Positions 1 through 12,000 of a stretch of 13,518 nucleotides of DNA are shown in pieces. This DNA is from an uncultured Verrucomicrobiota bacterium (GTDB taxonomy: Bacteria > Verrucomicrobiota > Kiritimatiellia > RFP12 > UBA1067). The first letter of the stretch is position 1. Every line of letters begins with the position of its first letter. The position numbers were made by a program, and so were the translations under genes. The notes below the pieces were generated by a model, which was not told the DNA's origin, ran no database searches, and worked only from the letters and a program-made list of their open reading frames with translations. The stretch is from positions 1 to 13,518 of the forward strand of contig CALCDB010000049.1 in the NCBI GenBank assembly GCA_937901395.1, in the 5' to 3' direction.

Positions 1-3000
1 CCTCAACAATCGTGACTGGCACATTGATAAAGGTTGGACCATTACAAGTAATCGCATTACCCGACTCGTCCTTAACAAACTTCATTGAGCCAGCACCATT
101 AAAGGTAAGCTTCTCGTAGTCATCCGTCTTGTTGATGGTGATGACCGTCTCGCCCGCATCCTCCGCCGTCAACGCAACGACCGACTTAGAAGCAGGCACA
201 GTCACATCGTCACCACTAAGCGGCGACCACACAGCCGTCTCTTCCTGCCAGTTAGCCGTCGTCGTCTCAGCCGCAATCGTGCGCGAATAAGTGCCGAACG
301 GGCAGGCGTACGGGAACTCCTTTGCAAATGCCGTCAAAGCGCGCTCGCCCAAGATGCCCGTGAAGATACGGACCGCCTGAATGGCCGTGTAACCAGCCGT
401 ATCACCATTAGCACTTTCAATTCCTGTACTTCCTTTACCACCATGAAGAGATCCAATCTGAAGTTTATCGCCGAAGGTTGCGTTACTAACGGGTGTCACA
501 TTCCACTTGCTACCATCAAGATAAACCGTAATGTCGTTTGCGGTCTTCACAAAGGCGTAAGTATGCGACTGAGTCCGTGCATTTGGCACCGTCATCGTTG
601 CCAACGGTGTATATGCACTATTACCCGTCGTGCGAACAATAAGCACCTCATTATCCGTCGTTCCTGCGAGAAGCGCAATACATCCGCCGCCCTGCGTACC
701 GAACGCAATTAGAGCCGCATTATTAACGCTTGGTACAATACCCGCTACAACACATGTCCATTCGGTTGGATAGGTAATCGCCTTATTGGGATTCACATAC
801 GGGGTCGCCTTCGTATTAAGCGCCGTACCATACGTGTACTTAGTCGCGTCGGTTACATAACCATTACCCTTGTTGTAGCCCGTATCCCAATCAAGCCCCA
901 GCGTATTCTGACCGCGGCTCACGATATCGACATTCGGAGTATCGAACGTCCAGTCAAAGAGCGCCGCCTTGCCGCTGATGCAAGTCGTATTAAGAATCGC
1001 CTTGCCGGTGAAGCCGGAGAGGTCGAACGCCGCAATCAGCTCGGGCGTTGCTGGGTGTTCATCGGTATCGGTAATCGTGAACTTGCCCGAGCCCGTAACC
1101 GTAATCGAATTGACCGCAGGAAGCTCCGTATCCACAACGACCTCCTTCGCATCCGCGCCAGCATCGATAACGACCTTATCGCCTTCAGTCGGGAGCTTAC
1201 CGCCTTCCCAATTTGCCGTATCCGACCAATTCCCGCTTGCGCCGCCAATCCAAGTGCAGGTATTCAGAACCTTGCCCCAGATTTCAATCGAAGCGAGATC
1301 GTAGGTTTCGGTCGAGAGGTGGAGTTGCTCGAAATTATACGTTCCACGATACGAATTGATAACGCTTTGCGTACCTCCTTCGAGCGGAGTGCTGTGAAGC
1401 GCACAATCCCCAATGCCGATTTCACGGCAATCAGCGGTCTGCAACCAGTTGTTGAACGCGAAGAGCGTACCCACGCCAGTCGTACCATCCTCAAAGACCT
1501 GCATAAGCCCGATATTATTATCGCTAATGAAGTTAATCTTGCCGGTCTTCGACTTGTCGGACGGGTCAATCGTTATGATGCCGCTGTCATTCGAATCGAC
1601 GTGCAGATTCTTCACCGCTTTGTTCGTGTACTGGTAATTGAGCGGAACTTCGAAGTGATCGAAGGTTCCCGTCGGCTCCCAGTTGTCCATGTCTGCCCAA
1701 ACATAGCGAACATGACCTGTGCGCTTGTGCTTGAGTTCCATATAGTAGCCAATGCGCGAGAACTTGGTGCCATCAGGAATCTCTGCCTTCGTCTTATACT
1801 CAACCGGCTCGTCCTTCGTTAGCGCTTGATACGGATCAAAGACCGCGAGTTGCTGCATATCCTCAAGATAAGTGCTCTTCACATTCGCCTGCGCTCCCGT
1901 CTTGGTGTTCGGCGTCCACTTCGGATCTCCCTCGATTGTACCCGCATTGAGCGCCGCCTCCATCGCCGTAGCAATGCACTGCGCATTCTTCGCGTGTCCG
2001 ACCCAATTCGGGTGGAGATTGTCGCGGAAGTTTTCGCTCGTCCACACGCCTCCGATATTCTCGTAAAGGTCGGCGTAGAACACTTGATTCTTCGGGAAGC
2101 CCGAATTTTCAACCATATCCTCAATCGCCGCACGCCAGTTCTCATTCCATTCCTTCTGGTCATCGTTCTGGCGCGGCATAATCGAGCACGCGATAATCTT
2201 CGTCGCCGGACGTGCCTCAATGATGCGCCACATCACATTCGCCCACGCCGTCTTCATGTTGTTAATATCAGTGCCAGCATCATTCGTACCAATCTTGAGA
2301 ACGATGACATCGGGCACCTCGGACGCCTCGATAAGCGCGTTCACGGACTGCTGAAGTCCAGCACGATTGCCGCCCGTAATCAACCGTTCGCCCGACTGTC
2401 CGTTATGCCAGCAGAAGTCCTCGTCCGCCCAGATACCGGCCGCATTTATGCTCCACGTCTTGCGGAAACCCGTGGACTTGACGTTGTATCCCTTCGCCGC
2501 CATCATCGCAAGGAGATACTGACGATAGTTCGGATGTCCGAAGCCATTATCATTTGATCCTTCGGTAATGGAGTCACCGAGCGGCATAATCTTGAGCGAC
2601 GTCTTCTCGGCGCTCGGATTGAGATCGAGCTTAAGCGCCGTGTAGGTATGCGCCGTTCCACTGATCGAATCCTCATGGACGGTGTAAGTAACCTGCGTCA
2701 CCGTCGGGTTCGTGCCCTTCGCGCTCGTCGTGTCGAAAAGCGTGGAGAGTATCGCGGAATCGATCTGCGTCGAACCATCCCATGTAAGGAGCGTGAAGAC
2801 GCCCTTCGTGTAATCGGCATACTTCGCGTCGAGCGCGATCTTCGCACCCGAAATAAAGGTTGGAGCATTGTTAAGCTTAACTGGCGTCAACACCGGATCA
2901 AGCTTAAGTATACCATTCGCAACTTCCAGCGAAGTCATGTTAACGCCACCCATACCTGTCAGAGCGTAGGCATATCCTTCCACATCTACAACTCCAAGCG

Positions 3001-6000
3001 ATGCACTATTGGTAATCGTTACGCTACGCTCAGCCGGGGTGTCGCTCTTCTTCAGAACAATCGAGCCGTCATCCTTGGCGATGAGCTTGTAGTAACCCTC
3101 GGCAAAGTCGACCATTTCAATAACCGTCGGAATGACCGAAAGCTCTCCAGCGGCAAGCCCGCTATTCGTCGTCCGCATCACTGGAACTTCATTATCGCCC
3201 GTCGGCGCTTCGGCAACGAAGACCTTAAGCGTGGTTTCGAAGTGAAGAGCACCATCCGTCTTCAGGAGATTGCCCGAATCGGCGGCGTTAATCGCCACAC
3301 CATCGCGGAAGGTAATCCCCGGCACATTTCCAGCCGTACCGCTCGTACCGATGAAGATTGGAATTGGGTATGTTCCTTCTCCATCCGCAACCGAGCGAAG
3401 CGTACCGGTAAACGTTGAAACATCCTTGAAGACGAAAGCCGCCCCAGAGGATGTAACCGTAGTCGCCTTGAAGGTACCCTTACCCGAAAGACCCTTGAAC
3501 GTGTAAATATTGCCGCTCGCGCTATTGTTCGACTCGAACGCCGGCGTAACGACTTCATCTTCCACGAGATCCACAAGATCAAGCGTAACTTCATGCGTTC
3601 CGTTCGGGACATACCCCTTGACGCCCGTCAAACGAACCTTGGACTTGGTAGCCGCGTTCACATAGTCCTCGAACCTCCAGTTCGTCGCGGTTACCCCCTT
3701 GATAAGCACCGTGCCCTCCCAATTCTCCGAGTTGCGAATTACCGTCGCAATCGCCGCTGGCGGAACCTCCGTAAACTCAAGAATGCCAGAACCGACGATC
3801 TTGGTCGTTCCGCTGCCCGTAATCGTATAGCTCGGGAGATCCGCGTATTTCACCGTCGTGTTCGCCGGGACGTCAATCTGATACCATGCCTCGTTGCCGA
3901 GCGCAATGCTGCCGTTGATGGTACCCGAAAGCTTCAGTGCGCCCTTGAAGCCCGTCGCGTCAACACCCGAATCAACCGTCAACGCCGAACCTTCCGTTCC
4001 GTTGATCGTAAACTCGGTCGCTTCAGTGCTCGTAAGAAGCATCTTCGATGCCTTGGTCGTAGCCGTGTCAACCGTCACCGACGACACACTGTCGGCATCG
4101 AACGACGCGACATAGTTCATATCATCGTCCCACGTCGCCTCCGTCTTGCCGTCCGAAAGAGTCCAGTCGATTTCATGCCAATTACCCGCTGCGGTCGCCA
4201 CACGCACGCCGTCGTCATTCGACTTCACGATCTGAATACCGGCGAGGCCAAGACGCCCATTGCGCACAGAACCATGCGTGATATGGAGCGTATGGACATC
4301 GCTAAAGCCAGTCGAGGCCGCAGAAATGAGGAACTTGATGTAGTGGCCGCGAACATCGCTCTTTGCCTCGATTAAAGTTCCATCCGCAGAATAGGACTTC
4401 GCAGGCCAACGCGAATCATTATCGCCCATCTTCGGTCCGGCATAATACTTCCAGTTCACGCCGTCGCACGAAATAACGACTGGAAGCGCGTTCAGCTGAT
4501 CTTGCGCCACATCGGAAGCGACATAGATATACAGCTCGTAAATATCATACGGAATTCCCGTAACCCGGAACTGCCAGCCACGATCGTTTGGCGCCGCCGG
4601 AAGCTTCTTCATGTCGTCGGGAATCGTAAGACCCTGCGACGAGTAGTTGATGTCGAACTGGGTCGAAGCGGATGTCGACGAATCATCAAGATAGGTCTTG
4701 GTGAGGCGCTGGTTACCGCTATTAAGAGTTGCTCCATTATAGTATGTGTTCGCTGCCGAATAAGAGACGAATGCTCCCGACGGCTTACCAGAACCATCCA
4801 TCAGCTGAACATAATCGCACCAACGATTATTAATACTATTGTCGTTCCACACGCGACCATTATTCCACGCAATACCAGCGACTGGGTATCCGCCAACCGC
4901 AGTATCAGTAACGCGAATAGCCGAATCGTGTCCGCCATCCGAACGCGTACCAGTTTTCAAGCTGATCGACTCGGTATTCTTGGCGATATAGACCTTACCG
5001 CCCTGGAACACTGCGAAGTATCCATCGGGGAGGTTGGTAAGCCCCGCACCATTCACGCTCATCGAATCATAGCTTAGGGAGATTGTTACATCATCAAGTT
5101 CTTCAACTTCGGCAACCTGTTCGTCCGTCAGCGTCTGCTTGTCAAGATTGCCGTAGTAAAGCGCATCGTTGTAAACGCAGACCGGCGAAAGCGTTTCGCC
5201 CGCGTTATTGTAAATAGCGAAGTCATCAGTCTCAGTACCCGTAGGCACGTCCGCAATCTTGACCCAATGGGTTTCCGTGCCCGCAAGGTTCACCTTGAAC
5301 GAGCCGCCGCCGAGCTTCGCCGAAAGCGGAAGCGATGCAGCCGTTACATCCAAAGTCCCTTCGCCAGCGCCCGTAAGCAGGTGGTCGTTGCCCGTAAGCG
5401 ACGTAATCGCGACACCCTGCGAGGCCGTAATTCTCGTATCCGCATTAAGGGTCAATCCGCCGATCTTGTTGCCGCCAAGCGTCAAGTTGCCGCCATTGAT
5501 CGTAAACGGAGTATTGATGGCGCCCGTTACCTCGATATCGCCCGTGCCGTACTTGGCAACAAGCTGATCGTTGTCGAAGCTGGACTCGACTTTAAGTTTC
5601 GAGTTAGCGCCAACAAAAATCGCAATGCCCTTGGTGTCCTGATTACTTTCAAGGTAGATTCCGCCAGCACCCGCTTGCCTGATGATCGCCGGATTTGTCG
5701 TCTGATCATCCGGGCTCGCCGGAACATAGATCTCCGCCTGATTTTCGGCCGTACCGCCATGGAGACAGAGCTTGTTTGCATCGAAATTAAAGGTCGTAAG
5801 CGAACCCGGCTCAAGATAAAATCTCTGATGGTAATAGCATGTATTATTACCACTCTGAAGCATATTGAGCGTACCGCCGTTATTGACGCGAATTACACCA
5901 TCGCCACTAAACGCACCATTCCAATAGGAGATATCCTTAGCTGTAAAGTCGAGAATCGTACCATACTTGACGAGCAGCGTCGGATTGTCGTCCGTCGCAT

Positions 6001-9000
6001 TCATGCCGAACTTATTATCTCCCGAGCCACCATAGCCATAGCTCATCGCATGCTTGCCGCCCTCAAGGACAATGTGCGACTTAATCGCCGCATTCACGCT
6101 CGTTCCATAGTTAAGCGTCACGCCGTTCTCGCCCGAACCGCGGAATACGAAAGTGTCGGTTCCCGCACCCGTGCGAATACGATTGCGAAGCGTCGCGTCA
6201 TCGGCAATACCCTCGGTCGCATCGTAGATATAGGTCATCGCCGTCGTATTCGGCGCAATAATTGCCGAATAGCCGCCAATCTTGTTGACTGGATAAATCG
6301 CCAGTTTGCCAATAAGACCGTTAAATTCGAACTTCGCGAACTGATCGAATGTGTCCGCCGTGAAGTTGATCGTCAGGTCGGTCGCGTTAACGAGGTGAAC
6401 CTTCGAGACCGTGAAGTCCACATCGACATTCAGCGTCACCTTCTCATTCGTCAGCGTAAGCTCAAGTTCGTCATCCGCCGTAGCATCCGGAAGCGCAGCA
6501 TTGACCCCCGAAGCCGTAACTTCCGCAGTATCCATCGTAAGTTTCTTCACATCGAAGTGCGCGAAACTAAGCTTATTACCATTAAAGGTGAGTTTCGCGT
6601 AGAAGGTCTCGCCGCCCTTGGTAATCTCGTATACGCCAGTCGCCCACGCTCCGGTAAGCGTTCCCGAGCAAAGCGCAAACTCCTTATTCTCCGCAAGGTC
6701 GTCCGGAAGAATAATCTTCGTTGCGGAATCAATCGTCAGATTGCCAGTGATGAACGGCGTTGCTCGATCCGGATCAAGCTTTGAATAATCAAGCGTCGCC
6801 CCGGAAGCAACCAATGTATTAACACTAAACACACCACTGCCATACATCCTCAAACTCGCCCCATTCGCCAAGGTCGGCGTAGGCAGCGAGGTGGGATTGT
6901 CGTTGAAGTGGAAGCACTTGCCATCGGCAATTTCAAGATTGTAGTCGCCATAAATCGTCGCACTTCCCGTGCCACGAATGATGGTGAAGTCTTCATTAAT
7001 AACCGACCAAAGTTTCGCCGCGTTGTCCTTGACATCGCCAAGTTCGGTGTTACGCGTGCCGCTATCCAACTCGAATGAATATCCAGTCGCGCCTTTTTCA
7101 ACCATAAAGCCACCAAATGTCGCAGGCGAAACCTTGAAGACGAACTCTCCTTCGGTTGAACTGCGTGGAGCATCAAAACGAAGTATATTGCCAGGCTTCA
7201 CATAAGAGCCTTTATTACTGGCAAATCTCTCCCATGCCGAACTACCGCTATAGAGAACTGTTGCCGAATCTTCACAAGTGTTTAGATCAAATCCAACAAA
7301 TTTTGCGGTCGCAGCCGTGAAGTCGCCCGAACCACGCCAAGTCAATACACTGGCTGCGGTATTAAAGCGAGTGTAGAACTCCTTCGCCTCGGTCTTGACG
7401 ACCACGAGATCGTTACCGTTCCAATATGCCTCATAACCAGGCGTCGAAACCTCGCAAGTTGGCTTGTTGTCGCCCGTCGTCTTAAGAACAACCGCACCGT
7501 TAAGCCCCGCCTCGACAAGCGCAGTCGCGTCGATTATAGGCGCTCCAGTAATTGCACCGCTAATCGTTAACGAACCTTCAATCGAAGCTTCAAAGATTGC
7601 ACCGTCGGCGAATTTAACCGGCGTATTCGCATCTGTCTGGCCAGTGCCATTAAGTCTCGCCCCAGACGCGATATACACACCATTCCCAAGAAGCCACGCC
7701 GAAGGCGACGAAATCGTTACACTATTCCCGTTTTCAACGGTTAAGCTCGAATTACCAAGCTGTGGATTTCCAGAGCCAAACACAAAGCGGAATGCGTTTT
7801 GCTTATAAGCGTTAAAATTGAACCGTCCCTTAAATTCACTTCCATCGGCAACCTTATATATCTGCGCACAATTATAACCGGGAATAATAGTGCCTGTGCC
7901 TTTCAATTTGCCGTCAATATATGCAGTATTCGAACCGCCTCCTGCGCGAATGTTCCAACCATTGCCATTGGTATCGTCAACAATTTCAAGATCTGCGGTG
8001 CAATGAACATTATTGTCGAAATATCCCACAAAATTGGTAAAGCGAACCATTGAGCCAGCATGACCAAATTCGTTAATCGGCCACCGGTTAAATGATGCAT
8101 CTGACACACCTGGCGTAGACGGGCCAACATTTTTGAACCACACCGTACCAGTCCATGGAGAAACGATATAGCTCGCCTTTTCATTACCAGGAACACGATT
8201 GTCGTAAATTACCGTACCTGCGCCAAAGATGTCAACGCCAGCAATATCAATATCAACATTGACAATCGCACCGACTGGAATCTCAACTGCGCCAGAAGTC
8301 GGAACCGCGTCGCCTTCCCATGTGCCCTTATCATTCCAATTAAGCGTCGCACCTCCCGCGTCAATCTTCGCCTTTGCGGCCGCGCGCTTTTCATACGAAA
8401 CCGTCTTGTTCGTGGTATCGTAAGTGAGCACAACTGGAGTTAACACATCGCCGATATAAACGAAACCAGGCGTGTTTGACGGAGGTGTAAGCGTCTTTCC
8501 ATCCGCGCAAAGTTTCAAAGTATCGCCAGCCGCGAAATTCGACGCGAACTTCATCGTCACCCCATTGGCAATTGTCAAATTGCCTTTAACAACGCTACTT
8601 ACATCAGTAAGCTCAGAAACATCAAAAATACCGGCGCTGATAGAAGTAGTACCCGAAGGGATTGTCGATCCGCTCATCAACTTAAGCGTTCCGGCTCCTG
8701 TCTTCGTGAAATTACCAGTCTTGTCACCCGCATAAGTAGTCTTAAACTCAACTATAACGCCATCTTCAATATCAAGCGTCGCCGCAGAGCGATAACGAAT
8801 AGACGCGCCAAAACTAATCGGGGTCGTGTCTTCTCCATTACGCTTGAAATGTAAAGTTCCAGCACTATTAAAGTCAAGCGCGCCATACGGATCCTGTCCG
8901 TCACCGGTGGTTATTGCGCCAGGGTAAAAATTAAGCGTATTATTTGCATTAAGCGTCCAACGTTGGCCATTCATCGCCAAGGTGCCGTAGACATCCGTAA

Positions 9001-12000
9001 CGGTTGTGCCACTATAATTGAGTGTATCTGATCCACTCGGAAGTGAGTAGGTCGCGCCCTTATGAACGATGATATTTCCTTTAATACTACGATCGCCAGT
9101 TGAACCCTGATTGTAAACACCCTCGACGACTTCTACCGTCAATCCGATAGGCGTACCAGAGTTAATCGTAAGCGCACCTGCGCCGGTCTTAAGAATCTTG
9201 CCCGTGCTATTGAACGTAGAGGTAACGGTCTTCGCCTGCCCTTCTGGGACAAAAAATGTGATCGCATTACCACTGGTAGCAATCGTACCGCCAGAAATTT
9301 GATAACCGTTAAGGATGATCGTGGCATCCGCACCCATCGTAGCCGTACCCGAAAGCGCAATATTGGCATTTGCGAGAATCACACCGCCCCTCTCCAAAGC
9401 GGCCTTTAGCGAGTCCGAATCCGTTACTACCGTGCAATCTTGCGCGTTGGAATAGGAAACCGCATTGCCATCGTAGGGAAGCGTACCAAACTTCATCGCA
9501 CTACCGAGATAAAATACCGCATCTCCGCTCGTCACACCAGAGAGCGTGCCTGTGCAAAGCGTAAATGGCGTATTCTCAGCCAAGGTTGACGGAAACTTAA
9601 TCGTCGCGCCCGCAGCCACATCCAGCGTGCCCTCACCACCAACTGCCGCATCGCTGCTTACAGTAACACTAGTTAAATCAAGCGTTTCCGTCACTTTAAG
9701 TGTTTTATCAGTAGCAATTTCAATTGCGCCTGCGTTATAAATCGTAAGATTACGAGTTGCATTTATACCATCAGCAATACTACAATCAAGGATAAGCTTA
9801 CCATCATTGACCGTAATACCATTAAACGAATTATTATTATTACCCGCAATTGCCGACTTCAATGTCACCGTACCAGTACCACCCTTAACGAATGTTGCCG
9901 AGGTGCTATTAATTCGGCAAGGATTGCAATCTGGGCTAGTTAAAATAGACTTAGTATAATCTGTATTTATCGTTACCGTGCCTTCAAAAGTCGGCCAGCC
10001 ATAGTTTTCAAACGAGCCATTCTCCCCAATATTAATTGTCGAATTCTTTACCTTAGCGCCATCGCCCAACGTAATCGTACCACCATCAATCTGAATCGTG
10101 GCTCCATCAACCGCATAACTATTCGTCTTGTTATTGATGGTAAGCGCCGCTGAACCAGTCTTAATGAACGTGCCCGCGCCAGAAATGCCGTTGATCGTCA
10201 TTGCCTGGTCGACATTTACCTTGAGCTTTGCGCCATCATCAATGGTAAAGTTAGTATAGGGCATAGTCGGCGCAAGAACACTCGTTCCACTAATCGTAAT
10301 CAAGCCAGTAGTTTCAAGCGTTGGCGAAATCTCATCATCATCATCAAGAGAATTATAGGCATAAGTAATTGGATTCGATCCCGCATCAATATCAATCGCC
10401 GTATCCAAGGTTGCAACACTGATTGGGAGCTGAGATGTAATCTTACCACCATTGTAGTAGCTGTCAGCGTAGATAAGAACCGAACCAGTGCCAGCGAATT
10501 TGATACTCTTAGCAACAACCCCCTCCGTATCCGCAAAAGTCAACGGCCCGCCGTCAAGAGTACCGTTAACTGTAATTTCAACTGGCGTATTCTCGTCTGG
10601 CGATATACCACCATCCCATTCAATGTCCTTCCAAAAGCCGCTCCACACGCCAGGAGTAAGCGTAACTCTTGCCACTTTAGGAGCCGCTTCAACAAGATTT
10701 GGATTCGTCGCCCAGCTCTTAATCTTATTTGTATCCGTTACCGCAGTAGTGTCAACATAAAGACCAGCAGCGGAAACGCCAGGCCCCAAGTGAATAGACG
10801 CGCAATTGTTACCTGCGAGATTCGTGGCGAATGTGCCTGAACCACTATAGGTTTGCACACCATTTACAAACACTGCGGGCGTTGCCGTACGTACATTGCT
10901 ACCTGTGCTGCTATTAGGACTCTTTGTTATCGCAACCGTGAGATAAAACCACGTGTTCGCCTGGATTGGCGTCGTCGTCACCTGGACATAGCTATTGTTG
11001 TTCCACGAAAAGTTTCCGCCATTCCAATTAATTTTACCAACGTAGAGATTACCGTTGTCAGCCATATAAATACGATAACCGCCATCATTTCCCTGATAAC
11101 TAACCGCCGCGAACAAGGTCTTATCCCACGAATCAACCTTGAACCAACCCGAAACCGTATGAGTAGCCGTATCTGTATCACCACCGACTTTTTTCTGAAT
11201 ATCGGTATATGCCCCAGTGCCACCGGTTATCTGCTGACGGCTCGTGCTTGAGGCCGTCGCCTTATAGCCATAATTGGGAACGGTGATGTCGCCATAGTCA
11301 CCCGCCGGAACCGTCTCGTTATCCGTCGCGAGCGTGTTGCTATACATCATCGAAGCCGGATAGCCAGCGGGGAACGTATAAGCGGTGAGCTCGGCATCAG
11401 TAAGCGTCGAATCAAAGATCGAAACCGCATCAACCTTCATGCTCGGACGATAATAAGAGCCAGTAGTGGCAATCGTACCGCCAATCTTGAGTCCGTAGAA
11501 TTGTGCATCCTTCTTCAGGGCATCAACATTGTTGCAATTAACATCAACTTTTGACACCCACGCGCCCTCGGAACCTTCCAAGAAGGTAAAGTGAATACCA
11601 TCGCTCGTGTACTGAACCCTCAAAAGACCGCTCGAAGGCAAGCTACGCGTCCATAAAGTACCATTACTACCAGAGCCGGACGATGTAACATTGTATGCCA
11701 ACTTCACATACTTGTCGGTCTTATTGAGCAAAATCTCATTCGCCTTCTGAGCCTCACCCCAATAGGTCGCGACGAGCGCCGTATTACCAGTGGTCTCTGC
11801 CTGATTAAACCCAGAATACTTAACGAGCACGGTCATCGTATGGCTGGAGAAGGTCTCAGGAGCCCAGTCAATCGCAACGCCCGTATGACCATCTCCACTC
11901 GTTTTGCCCGTCAATGTAACTCCCTTATCAGCCGCCAGCGCCGCATTATTACCAAGCGAAACCGTAAAGCCCTTCTTGCTGGCGAAGTTGAAGTCCTGAT

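Noticed and set aside
5267..6784. 505-codon plus-strand open frame
   Set aside because: It lies wholly opposite the giant gene, and its Arg/Ile-rich product has no domain or start signals. It is an antisense shadow of GC-biased codons. The same holds for 1055-1822, 1826-2557, 2648-3418 and 3593-4375.
10331..10347. (GAT)4 microsatellite as a coding phase switch
   Set aside because: The unit is three bases, so length changes would keep the frame; it only alters an acidic loop.
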